Of a stretch of 64,000 bases of DNA, positions 43,851 to 51,908 are shown one piece after another. The DNA is from Parabacteroides sp. FAFU027 (GTDB lineage Bacteria > Bacteroidota > Bacteroidia > Bacteroidales > UBA7332). The notes beneath the pieces were generated by a model. It was not told where the DNA came from and ran no database searches. It was given only the letters and a program-made list of their open reading frames with translations. Position numbers and translations under genes: made by a program. The stretch is taken from the NCBI RefSeq assembly GCF_022808675.1, contig NZ_JAKZKV010000007.1, forward strand, positions 186,001 to 250,000. The letters run 5' to 3'. Position 1 is the stretch's first letter. Each line of letters begins with the position of its first letter.

Positions 43851-45110
43851 TTATTCTTTATGCTTCAGCCATAACCGTCTTAACGGAGGATTGACTTTAG
43901 CGGTTACACCAACGACCAGCAACGTCATTGCACCACCAAACACAACGGACGGAATCAAGCCCATCAGCTTGGCAGCAACGCCTGATTCAAAGGAACCCAG
44001 TTCATTGGACGAACCGATGAAGATACTATTGACCGAAGCTACCCTCCCGCGCATGTGATCGGGGGTATAGAGTTGGGTAATGGTTCCTCGGATAACCACA
44101 CTGACATTATCAAATACGCCACTGAAGATTAGCAACAAGGAGGATAACCAGAAATCTTTCGACAGGGCAAATCCAATCATGCACAAACCAAAGCCCAGTA
44201 CGGCTCCGAGCAACAATCGGCCGCTATGTTTCATCGGCGGATTAAACATCAGATAAAACGACATCACGATGGCGCCGATTGCCGGACAGGAGCGCAAAAA
44301 GCCCAGTCCCTGCGGCCCAACACGTAACACTTCCGAGGCAAACACAGGCAACATCGCGACCGCTCCACCAAACAGTACGGCAAACATATCGAGCGAGAAA
44401 GCGCCCACCAATTCCGGGCTTTTCATCACAAAGTTTACCCCTTCACGTATGCGATCGAAAATATTTTCCCCGCCTGATTTTACCTCAACGACCAGTTTTG
44501 GCGCCTGAATGTTGGAAATCATCAAAAGCGAGATAAAGTAGATGACAAAAACGGAAATATAGGCCGCCTGTATCCCGACAAAGCCATAAATCAAACCACC
44601 AATTGCCGGTCCCATTACGGCTCCCACCTGCCAGTTGGCACTACTCCAGGTAGCCGCATTGGCATAGAGCGACTTATCCACCAAATTTCCCAGCAACGCA
44701 GTATGGGCGGGCATCAGAATACCGCGCGAAAGACCAGTAAGAAATATGGTTACGAAAATGGGCCAAATGCCCAACCGGTCATAGGCATGGAAGCTCTCAA
44801 TGCTGTAGAGAGACAAAATCAACGCCCCAAGCAACAGCAGAAAAGTGGTATTGCGGATAATCTTTTTGCGGTCCCACAGGTCGATGTAGTGACCGGCAAA
44901 AAGCGAAATGCTAATCTGCGGAATGACTTCCACCAGCCCGATAAAGCCGAGCCAGAGGACGTTGTGCGTCAGGAAGTAGATGTGCCAGCCAACAATGACC
45001 GACTGCATCAGCGTGGCCATGGTCATAAAGAAACGGTAGCCGAGAAAATAACGGAAGTTTTTATTGTGTATGACGGCAAATGCGTCGTTGGAGAAGAGTG
45101 TTGCTAACAT
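43851..45110 (-). CDS. MFS transporter, EntS-like
   Basis: A 419-residue major facilitator with 11-12 membrane segments. The loop between helices 2 and 3 has the MFS motif GHYIDLWDRKKI (near residue 73). Sequence style is that of the EntS/MFS_3 group, mostly exporters of siderophores or drugs. There are no siderophore genes nearby, so the substrate is unknown. It stands alone, flanked by inverted repeat regions on both sides. Confidence 0.85.
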   Translation of the reverse strand: MLATLFSNDAFAVIHNKNFRYFLGYRFFMTMATLMQSVIVGWHIYFLTHNVLWLGFIGLVEVIPQISISLFAGHYIDLWDRKKIIRNTTFLLLLGALILSLYSIESFHAYDRLGIWPIFVTIFLTGLSRGILMPAHTALLGNLVDKSLYANAATWSSANWQVGAVMGPAIGGLIYGFVGIQAAYISVFVIYFISLLMISNIQAPKLVVEVKSGGENIFDRIREGVNFVMKSPELVGAFSLDMFAVLFGGAVAMLPVFASEVLRVGPQGLGFLRSCPAIGAIVMSFYLMFNPPMKHSGRLLLGAVLGFGLCMIGFALSKDFWLSSLLLIFSGVFDNVSVVIRGTITQLYTPDHMRGRVASVNSIFIGSSNELGSFESGVAAKLMGLIPSVVFGGAMTLLVVGVTAKVNPPLRRLWLKHKE

Positions 45111-45194
45111 CTTTCTGGATTTACAATTTAGTCATTGACCATTTTACAAATTAACCTGATCATGAAAAATATCAGTTTCGAGAATTCTGAATAT

Positions 45195-45345
45195 TTCCCC
45201 CGATCGCCTGCCGCTGGCCTTACTTTTTGGCGCAAAAAGTAAGCAAAAACATAGCCCAAAAGAACTCGCTCGGACGACTATACAAAGTCCTACGATATCT
45301 GTCCTTTAGGGAATGGTCTACTCGCTCAAACAGCTTTTGGGCAGT
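45195..45345. repeat. Interspersed Bacteroidales intergenic repeat
   Basis: TTACTTTTTG (45221-45230) and CAAAAAGTAA (45234-45243) are a perfect inverted repeat around GCG. GCCCAAAAG (45255-45263) and CTTTTGGGC (45334-45342) form a second, and ACTCGCTC occurs twice (45265, 45320). Reading the minus strand gives a peptide ending FFWAMFLLTFCAKK, a spurious translation I recall as frequent in Bacteroidales annotations. I take this as a dispersed non-coding repeat occupying the 318-bp gap 45111-45428. Confidence 0.65.
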
Positions 45346-45428
45346 CTGGATTTTGTGTTTGTCCCTTCGGGGTGGAATTCGGATATTCCTGCGGAAATGT
45401 TCCGCAAGCAAGAGGACTTGTCCTTCAA

Positions 45429-46376
45429 TCAAGCGGATTGTTCTATCCGGGCAATCATCTCTGCAAAGCTCTCTCCGGAACGGGGGAGCTGCATTGATGA
45501 ATCTTTGCGCTGACCTTTTTTCAATTTCAACAAAGGAAATTTGAGGACAAAAAGCGAGGCATGAAGCCCAATCGCCATTTTGATGAAGACCGCAAACAGT
45601 GCGCTATAGTTGGGATAATGCTTCCTGAAAAAGATGACCATTGCCCCGTAAAAGATCTTCACATAGCGGAGGCTGTCCTTCTTCGTGCTTTCCCCTTTAT
45701 AATGAATAATGGTTTCGGGCAAATAATAGATGTGATAACCCGCCTGCAGAATGCGATATGAAAGGTCGATATCTTCACCATACATGAAAAAGGTCTCATC
45801 CAGCAATCCACTTTTGGCTAATGCCTCAGCACGCATCATCATGAAAGCGCCGCAAAGCACCTCCACCCGGTGGACTTCGTTTTTATCCAGATAGAGCAGC
45901 CGGTATTTCCCAAAAAGAGATGATTTTGGGAAAATGGAAGCCAGTCCAAACATTTTGCTGAATGAATTCCAGGGCGTGGGCAGGCTGCGTTTCGACTCGG
46001 GAAGGAAACGCCCGTTGCCGTCAATCATCTTGACCCCGACAGCTCCTGCATCGGGATGCTCATCCATAAAATGAAGAGCATTCGCCAGCGACTCCTCCCC
46101 CACTACCGTATCGGGATTGAGCAACAGCACATATTCTCCTTTTGCCTGCCGGATTGCCTGATTATTGGCCCGGGAAAATCCGACATTTTCAGTATTTGCA
46201 ATAAAACGGACTTCGGGAAAAAGCGGAATCAGATACTCCAGCGAACCGTCGGTAGAGACATTGTCCACTACAAAGACCTCCACCTCAATACCTTCCGTGG
46301 CTTTACGCACCGAAAGCAGGCACTGCTCCAGCAGCAGGCGGACATTATAGTTGACAATGACAATGGATAACTTCAT
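45429..46376 (-). CDS. Family 2 glycosyltransferase
   Basis: A 315-residue GT-A glycosyltransferase of the rhamnosyltransferase/WcaA type. Motifs include LSIVIVNYNV at the start, VFVVDNVSTDGS, the metal-binding LLNPDTV and the acceptor/catalytic FFMYGEDIDLSYR. A hydrophobic stretch near residues 250-280 suggests membrane association. The last 30 residues (after LLKLKKGQRKD) look unrelated to GT2 enzymes and abut the dispersed repeat, so the tail could derive from repeat sequence. It precedes no other glycan genes; recR and a HAD phosphatase lie upstream on the same strand. Confidence 0.87.
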   Translation of the reverse strand: MKLSIVIVNYNVRLLLEQCLLSVRKATEGIEVEVFVVDNVSTDGSLEYLIPLFPEVRFIANTENVGFSRANNQAIRQAKGEYVLLLNPDTVVGEESLANALHFMDEHPDAGAVGVKMIDGNGRFLPESKRSLPTPWNSFSKMFGLASIFPKSSLFGKYRLLYLDKNEVHRVEVLCGAFMMMRAEALAKSGLLDETFFMYGEDIDLSYRILQAGYHIYYLPETIIHYKGESTKKDSLRYVKIFYGAMVIFFRKHYPNYSALFAVFIKMAIGLHASLFVLKFPLLKLKKGQRKDSSMQLPRSGESFAEMIARIEQSA

Positions 46377-46388
46377 GCTAATTGGGTT

Positions 46389-46850
46389 TTATCGGGCGGC
46401 TTCGCCATTTTTAATGCGATCAATGGCCTCACCGATAATCAGGAAAATATTTTTACTGCGGTTATTATTTCGGCTCATCAACATGACCGATGAGTCGAAT
46501 GGTTCAAACATCCGGTCGTGCTTAATCATGTGATATATCTGCCCCCAATCGGGTAATCCTCCGAGATTACGATCATCGATAAAAAGATCGGCTGTCAGTT
46601 TGCGGGAAGGCTTTTCCTCCGGTCTTTCTCCCGGAAAAGATTGATTAATGGCGTAAAAATCAACACCAAATCCCCGGCAGTAATCCACCGCTTCCTGTAG
46701 CAATTCTCCTTCACGTACAGTCCAAAGGATGAGTTGATGCCCATCGCGCTGCAATTGCAGCAAAGTATCGGTCGCAAAGGGAATCGGCGCCCCAATGCGA
46801 GGATATTCGTGCTCGACGATTGTACCATCGAAATCTACAGCTATAATCAT
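46389..46850 (-). CDS. HAD-type phosphatase of the BT0820 family
   Basis: A 153-residue HAD-fold protein. It has the nucleophile motif [10 protein letters not shown] at residues 4-13, TVREGELL as the motif II region and the acidic motif FIDDRNLGG near residue 92. The short cap and the run [26 protein letters not shown] match small Bacteroidales HAD proteins known from structural genomics; the substrate is not established. Its start overlaps the recR stop by 4 bp (ATGA). Confidence 0.85.
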   Translation of the reverse strand: MIIAVDFDGTIVEHEYPRIGAPIPFATDTLLQLQRDGHQLILWTVREGELLQEAVDYCRGFGVDFYAINQSFPGERPEEKPSRKLTADLFIDDRNLGGLPDWGQIYHMIKHDRMFEPFDSSVMLMSRNNNRSKNIFLIIGEAIDRIKNGEAAR

Positions 46851-47461
46851 ATTTTGAATGCTTCGTTAAATAAGGTTCGGTTGATAATAGAACGTCCCAG
46901 CGTCACTTCATCGGCATACTCCAGTTCGTCGCCGATAGCCACGCCTCGGGCCAGCACAGTGATTTTCACATCAATGCCGGCCAGTTTTCTGAAAATATAG
47001 AAGTTGGTAGTGTCCCCTTCCATTGTTGTACTGAGGGCAAGGATTATTTCCTTCACATCCCCTTTTGACACACGTTCCACCAAGCTCTCTATTTGTAAAT
47101 CGGCAGGACCGACACCCTCCATCGGAGATATAATGCCGCCCAGCACGTGATAAACACCCCGGTACTGCATGGTATTCTCCACCGCCATCAGTTCCCGGAT
47201 ATTCTCCACGACACATACGGTAGAGGCATCGCGGCGTGGGTCAGCACACAGGGCGCAGACATCCGTATCGGAAATATTGTGGCAAACTTTGCAGTAATTG
47301 ATGTTTTGAAGATCAATCAAAGCAGACCCAATACCCACCGGCACTTCCGGCTTTTGGCGAAGCAGGTAAAGCACCAGCCTCAGGGCTGTCTTCTTTCCTA
47401 CACCGGGTAGTTTGGCAAATTCATTGACGGCATTTTCTAATATCGTAGAAGGGTATTCCAT
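46847..47461 (-). CDS. recR: Recombination mediator RecR
   Basis: Helps RecF/RecO load RecA at single-stranded gaps. The 204-residue protein has the helix-hairpin-helix [17 protein letters not shown], a four-cysteine zinc finger [16 protein letters not shown], and the Toprim domain with [14 protein letters not shown] and [11 protein letters not shown] chose ATG at 47461; the frame extends to 47524 but the extra residues are not family-like. Translationally coupled with the HAD gene downstream. Confidence 0.95.
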   Translation of the reverse strand: MEYPSTILENAVNEFAKLPGVGKKTALRLVLYLLRQKPEVPVGIGSALIDLQNINYCKVCHNISDTDVCALCADPRRDASTVCVVENIRELMAVENTMQYRGVYHVLGGIISPMEGVGPADLQIESLVERVSKGDVKEIILALSTTMEGDTTNFYIFRKLAGIDVKITVLARGVAIGDELEYADEVTLGRSIINRTLFNEAFKI

Positions 47462-47771
47462 TTTTACAAAATAGAGCAAAGACACATCCGGCCATTTGCA
47501 TCGCAAAGGATTATTTACCTGCAAAAGTAATAAATTCGAAGTGGGATTAAGGTCGGCTAAAGAGTTTTTAAAATGACAAATTGCTTAAAATCTGTATTAT
47601 CCGGAGATGATTTGTAATTCCCCGGCCAAAACTTTCCACTTTACCTATATGTTTTAATACAGAAAGATATCTACCCAACTCTTCCGGACACTCCCGTAAG
47701 AAAAAACTATTTATCAGAATCATACGGCCCTCAAACAACCGTTTACGCAACCAACCTAAACCCCAAAAACG

Positions 47772-49214
47772 ATGTCAACCTCTTCTGAAAACCGTGAATT
47801 TCTCCATTTCACCGGCACATATACCGACCTCTACCAACTGACCATGGCACAAGCCTATTTCATGCAGGGAAGATGTAAAGACCACCGGGCTGTTTTCGAT
47901 TATTTCTTTCGTAAGCTGCCATTCAACGGGGGATATGCTGTCTTTGCAGGACTGGAATCACTCCTGGAGGCGTTGGAAAATCTGCAATTCGACCGGTATG
48001 ATCTGGAGTACCTGAAAGCGCAGGGATTTGATTCCGGTTTTCTTCACTATCTGGATCAGTTTCGTTTCAGGGGAAATGTGTTTAGCAGCTTAGAGGGGGA
48101 TCTGATCTTCCCGGTAAGACCTATACTGAGCATCGAAGCCAATATTATTGAAGCGCAGATTGTTGAAACCCTGCTGCTGAATATTCTGAACTTCCAGACC
48201 CTTATTGCCACCAAGGCACGACGGATGAGATCCGTGGCAGGCAACCGCGTTCTGATTGATTTCGGACTGCGCCGCGCACACGGACCGGGAGGGTATTATG
48301 CCGCCAGAGCTGCCATTGTGGGTGGATTCAACGGAACCAGCAATGTGCTGGCGGGACGGGATTTTGACGTTCCCATCTCCGGTACCATGGCCCACTCATT
48401 CGTGGAAAGTTATGACGAAGAGATAAGCGCATTCCGTGATTTTGCCCAAACATTTCCCGAAAACAGTGTAATGCTCGTCGATACCTACAATACCTTAGAG
48501 AGTGGCGTGCCCAACGCGATTATAGTGGGCAAAGAAATGGAAAAATCGGGACACCGGCTGAAAGGTATCCGGCTGGATAGCGGCGACCTGGCATATCTTG
48601 CCAAACAAACCCGCAAGATGCTGGATGATGCCGGCCTGCACTACGTCAAAATCGTTGTTTCCGATGTGCTGGATGAGCATGTGATTAAAAGCCTTCTGGA
48701 ACAGGGTGCTCCGATCGACGTATTCGGAGTGGGGACCAAGCTGGTGATCGGTCATCCTGATGCTGCGCTGGATGGGGTTTACAAGCTGGCCTATTACGAT
48801 GAACAGCCCAGACTGAAACTTTCCGAGTCGCTGACCAAAGTGACCATTCCTTATAAAAAACAGGTGTACAGAGTACTGGATGAATCCGGCAATTTCGCCG
48901 GAGCTGACGTCGTTGCCACCATCGAGGAAAAGAGTGAGTATATTAAAATCATGTGCCATCCCTTCGAAGCATTGATGTCGATGCACATTGGCCAGGCAAC
49001 TAAAGAACCTCTACTCTTCCCGGTTATGAAGGAGGGCAAGCGCATCGCTGAACCTCAACACCTGAACAATCTTGCTGCATTTTGCCAAAGCCGCTTTAAC
49101 AAACTCCCCGACGAATACAAGCGATTTGAAAATCCGCATATCTATAAGATCGGGCTGAGTCAGGAACTGAAGGAGAAACGGGACAAGCTAATCTTAATGC
49201 ATCAGAAGAAATGA
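47772..49214 (+). CDS. pncB: Nicotinate phosphoribosyltransferase
   Basis: Converts nicotinate and PRPP to nicotinate mononucleotide in NAD salvage. The 480-residue length and the motifs TDLYQLTMAQAYF, DFGLRRAHGPGGYYAARAA (with the active-site His), GIRLDSGDLAYLAKQ and FGVGTKLV fit the family. The 4-bp overlap with pncA gives a neat salvage operon: nicotinamide to nicotinate to NaMN. Confidence 0.95.
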   Translation: MSTSSENREFLHFTGTYTDLYQLTMAQAYFMQGRCKDHRAVFDYFFRKLPFNGGYAVFAGLESLLEALENLQFDRYDLEYLKAQGFDSGFLHYLDQFRFRGNVFSSLEGDLIFPVRPILSIEANIIEAQIVETLLLNILNFQTLIATKARRMRSVAGNRVLIDFGLRRAHGPGGYYAARAAIVGGFNGTSNVLAGRDFDVPISGTMAHSFVESYDEEISAFRDFAQTFPENSVMLVDTYNTLESGVPNAIIVGKEMEKSGHRLKGIRLDSGDLAYLAKQTRKMLDDAGLHYVKIVVSDVLDEHVIKSLLEQGAPIDVFGVGTKLVIGHPDAALDGVYKLAYYDEQPRLKLSESLTKVTIPYKKQVYRVLDESGNFAGADVVATIEEKSEYIKIMCHPFEALMSMHIGQATKEPLLFPVMKEGKRIAEPQHLNNLAAFCQSRFNKLPDEYKRFENPHIYKIGLSQELKEKRDKLILMHQKK

Positions 49215-49810
49215 AAGCACTCATCATCACAGATATTCAAAATGACTTTATCCCCGGCGGTGCACTGCCCGTACCGGAAGGTGATTTGATTATTGACATG
49301 ATCAATGGCTTGCTGGATCAATTTGACCTGGTCATCGCCACTCAGGATTGGCACCCGGCCATTCATAAGAGTTTCGCGTCAAATCATCAGGGTAAAAAGC
49401 CGTTTGACCAAATCATCCTGAATGGTATGGAGCAGACACTCTGGCCTGACCATTGCGTGCAGGGCACAATTGGTGCTGATTTTCACCCCCGGCTTGACAT
49501 TCGCCCTGTTGAGGCTATTTTCCGTAAAGGAATGGATCCGGAAATAGACAGCTACAGTTGCTTCTACGATAACGGACATATAAAAACGACCGGTCTGGCT
49601 GGCTACCTTCACGAAAAAAAGGCCGATGAACTTTATTTCTGCGGACTTGCAGGTGATTTCTGTATCTATTATTCTATTAAAGATGCTCTGAAAGAAGGAT
49701 TTTCCGTCACATTGATTGAAAATGCAGTACGCTCGATTAACCGGCTCTCGTTTGAAGAGATTAAGATTGAACTGAATAAAAATGGGGTTAAGATTGTTCC
49801 CAACTTCTGA
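49211..49810 (+). CDS. pncA: Nicotinamidase
   Basis: Hydrolyses nicotinamide to nicotinate and ammonia. The 199-residue isochorismatase-fold protein has the catalytic triad: Asp in ITDIQNDF (residue 8-11 region), Lys in FRKGMDPEIDSYS and Cys in CGLAGDFCIYYS. Zinc ligands appear in ATQDWHPAIHKSF. Start overlaps the pncB stop, indicating coupled translation. Confidence 0.94.
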   Translation: MKALIITDIQNDFIPGGALPVPEGDLIIDMINGLLDQFDLVIATQDWHPAIHKSFASNHQGKKPFDQIILNGMEQTLWPDHCVQGTIGADFHPRLDIRPVEAIFRKGMDPEIDSYSCFYDNGHIKTTGLAGYLHEKKADELYFCGLAGDFCIYYSIKDALKEGFSVTLIENAVRSINRLSFEEIKIELNKNGVKIVPNF

Positions 49811-49819
49811 TATCGATAA

Positions 49820-50947
49820 ATGATGAGAAAGGCTTTCTGCATATTATTCTTATTGTCTGTTTGCCTGACCGGATACAACCAAACGGCTAAAGAGGAATTC
49901 AACAAAGGAGTAGAATGTCTGAAAAGCCAGAAATATTTCAAGGCAATTCATTACTTTACCAATGCCATAAAAATCAATCCGGAGTACGCCGATGCCTATA
50001 GCCATAGAGGATTGGCCGAGGGAAAACTAAATGATTTCGTACCTGCAATCACAGATATGACCCAAGCCATTCTTATAAATCCCAACAATCCGGTTTATTT
50101 CAAGCAAAGAGGATTTTGTAAATTAAAAATCAAGGAATACAATGGAGCAATAGCAGACTACCAAAAAGCCTTAGAGATTAATCCTGGTGATACGACAGCC
50201 TACTTTACCCTCGGGAGTATATTTTTAATCAAAGACGATCCAGTCGGGGCCGTTATAGCCTGCACCGGGGCAATCAGCCTTGACTCGACACATGCTGAAG
50301 CACTTTCTCTAAGGGGCATTGCCAGAAGCTATCTACATGATTCTACCGGAGCCATATCCGATTTAACGAAGGTGATTGAGCTCAATCCCCGCAATGCCCG
50401 GGCCTATTACAACATTGGTGTTGTGAACTCCCTTCTTCAGGATAACCAAAGCGCCATCTCCAATTTAACCAAAGCTATAGAGATTGACCCGGAATATGAC
50501 GTTGCCTACTATAACAGAGGCATTGCAAAGGAGGCTTTGAATGACGACTCCGGCGCGTTAGCTGATTTTACAAAGGCGATTGAGATTAATCCCCTGAGCC
50601 AGGAGGCGTTTCTCGCCAGAGGTATAATCAAAGCCAAAATCAATGATTTCAGAGGTGCAATAGATGATTTCTCCCAGATAATTATAATAAAACCGGATGA
50701 CCCCAATGGCTATTTTTACCGGGGAATGGCCAGACATGAATTGAAAAACTACCCGGAAGCAATTGATGACTTCACGATGGCAATAACCCTGTTTTCCCGT
50801 TTCGCTCCGGCCTATTACCGCAGAGGGTTAGTAAAATTAGCATTGGGACAATTGGAAAATGCTTGTCTTGACTTCAGGGAGGCAGCAAACATGAGGTATA
50901 TAGAGGCGATAGAAGCGGTAAAGAAATATTGTAAGCAAACGAAATGA
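49820..50947 (+). CDS. Exported TPR protein
   Basis: A 375-residue protein with a signal peptide (first about 18 residues, FLLSVCLTGYNQ) and about ten tandem TPR units of 34 residues covering almost all the rest, each with the pattern A-YY-RG-AK-L---GA--D--KAI-INP. TPR arrays mediate protein-protein contacts; no catalytic domain is present. A Cys in the signal sequence (VCLTGY) is not a clear lipobox. It lies 9 bp after pncA and may be cotranscribed, though no functional link is evident. ATG codons at 49820 and 49823 are both possible starts. The stop codon lies within the first unit of a 21-bp array. Confidence 0.86.
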   Translation: MMRKAFCILFLLSVCLTGYNQTAKEEFNKGVECLKSQKYFKAIHYFTNAIKINPEYADAYSHRGLAEGKLNDFVPAITDMTQAILINPNNPVYFKQRGFCKLKIKEYNGAIADYQKALEINPGDTTAYFTLGSIFLIKDDPVGAVIACTGAISLDSTHAEALSLRGIARSYLHDSTGAISDLTKVIELNPRNARAYYNIGVVNSLLQDNQSAISNLTKAIEIDPEYDVAYYNRGIAKEALNDDSGALADFTKAIEINPLSQEAFLARGIIKAKINDFRGAIDDFSQIIIIKPDDPNGYFYRGMARHELKNYPEAIDDFTMAITLFSRFAPAYYRRGLVKLALGQLENACLDFREAANMRYIEAIEAVKKYCKQTK

Positions 50948-51045
50948 GCTTTCGGAAGCCGTCCTCGTGCTTTCAAAGATCATTCTCTAGGTTTCGCTAA
51001 CTGTCCTCGAGGTTCCGCCAACCGGTCTCTAGGTTACGTCAAATA
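50941..51045. repeat. 21-bp array over the TPR-gene stop codon
   Basis: Five units of exactly 21 bp start at 50941, 50962, 50983, 51004 and 51025. The core is TCTAGGTTTCGCTAACTG with variants TCGAGGTTCCGCCAACCG and TCTAGGTTACGTCAAATA. Unit one contains the TPR gene stop (50945-50947). The array fills the convergent gap to the Crp/Fnr gene and no classical terminator is seen there. Small palindromes (CCTCGAGG, GGTT-N5-AACC) occur inside units. Confidence 0.85.
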
Positions 51046-51053
51046 AAACAGAC

Positions 51054-51749
51054 TCATCCGTTTCGACTAATCATCTCCAGCTTCTCCGGCTGATTGATGA
51101 TGATGTCCTTTTCTTTCAGGCCAATAATATTTTCCTTTTCGAGTGTCTTGAGTAGCTTCACCGCACTTTCGGTGGAGATGCCGGCAAAGTCTGCAATCTC
51201 TTTGCGGGAAAGGAGTTGAAAGATTTCAGGGTACTCCGCCTTGATGCTTTCCAGGTAAAGCAGCACGTCGGCCAGTCGGCCATTCATCTGCTTGTATAAT
51301 ACGGAACTGAGGGATTCGAAAACATTATTATTTTGCTCGCAATAGCGCTTGATGATGCTAAAACTAAATGCACCATTTTGCTTCGCCACCTTTTCGATGG
51401 CACTTTTCTCCACCAGAAATGCCTGACAATCCGTCAATGCCAACGATGAATAGTTATAAGTAGGTGATGAAAAAGCCGACGAAAGCCCCACAAACTCACC
51501 GGGGCGTATAATCCGCAGGTTGTAACTCTTATTTCCCTCCCCTTCCAGATACTGGCGGGCAATTCCTTTGATAATAAATAAAACGTAAGAGGCAAACGCT
51601 CCTTGCTTTGTCAGCGTATCTCCTTTGCGGAAAAGGAGTTGCGTGCGGCTGGAACGCACCAGCATCACCTCTTCTTCGGTGAGCATCTGAAAGCAGGGCG
51701 CCTGTATATCGCAAATAAAATTCTGGTCGGTTTCGGTGATTTGTTGCAT
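51054..51749 (-). CDS. Crp/Fnr-family transcription regulator
   Basis: A 231-residue regulator with an N-terminal cyclic-nucleotide-binding fold (about residues 20-130, RKGDTLTKQGAFASYVLFIIKGIARQYLEG) and a C-terminal winged helix (about 165-220, LSRKEIADFAGISTESAVKLLKTLEKENII). It lacks the N-terminal cysteine cluster of Fnr, and the cAMP-binding residues of Crp are not evident, so the ligand is unknown. It is transcribed divergently from the CoA-disulfide reductase and is the natural candidate to control it. CAAAGTTA at 51770-51777 reads as TAACTTTG toward this gene. Confidence 0.88.
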   Translation of the reverse strand: MQQITETDQNFICDIQAPCFQMLTEEEVMLVRSSRTQLLFRKGDTLTKQGAFASYVLFIIKGIARQYLEGEGNKSYNLRIIRPGEFVGLSSAFSSPTYNYSSLALTDCQAFLVEKSAIEKVAKQNGAFSFSIIKRYCEQNNNVFESLSSVLYKQMNGRLADVLLYLESIKAEYPEIFQLLSRKEIADFAGISTESAVKLLKTLEKENIIGLKEKDIIINQPEKLEMISRNG

Positions 51750-51801
51750 ATCGAATGACTGTTTATTCGCAAAGTTAGTTTAAATCAAGAAAAAACCTGA
51801 G

Positions 51802-51826
51802 CTAAATCAATCGAAAGGTTGTTTAG
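51802..51826. promoter_or_regulatory. Candidate Crp/Fnr operator in the divergent gap
   Basis: CTAAATCAA (51802-51810) and TTGTTTAG (51819-51826) form an imperfect inverted repeat with an 8-bp centre. TCAA/TTG half sites are reminiscent of Fnr-type boxes. The position between the regulator and its divergent neighbour suits a shared operator. Confidence 0.4.
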
Positions 51827-51865
51827 GCAGATGGCAAATTTCTTCGTCTGAATTTGCCTTCAAAG

Positions 51866-51883
51866 TAACTTTGCATTATCAAA
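51866..51883 (+). promoter_or_regulatory. Promoter core of the CoA-disulfide reductase gene
   Basis: TAACTTTG matches the -7 box and continues CATTATCAAA; this 18-mer is identical to the one at 57365-57382 upstream of ahpC. The -33 position holds TTTC rather than TTTG at slightly long spacing (23 bp), so activation may be needed. Confidence 0.6.
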
Positions 51884-51908
51884 TTGAAACAAATAAAAAA
51901 TCAATCAT

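Noticed and set aside
45220-45432. 70-residue gene ending FFWAMFLLTFCAKK
   Set aside because: A known kind of spurious translation of a dispersed intergenic repeat.
47568-47750. 60-residue frame between recR and pncB
   Set aside because: No ATG start or ribosome site, no recognisable domain; lies in a divergent promoter region.
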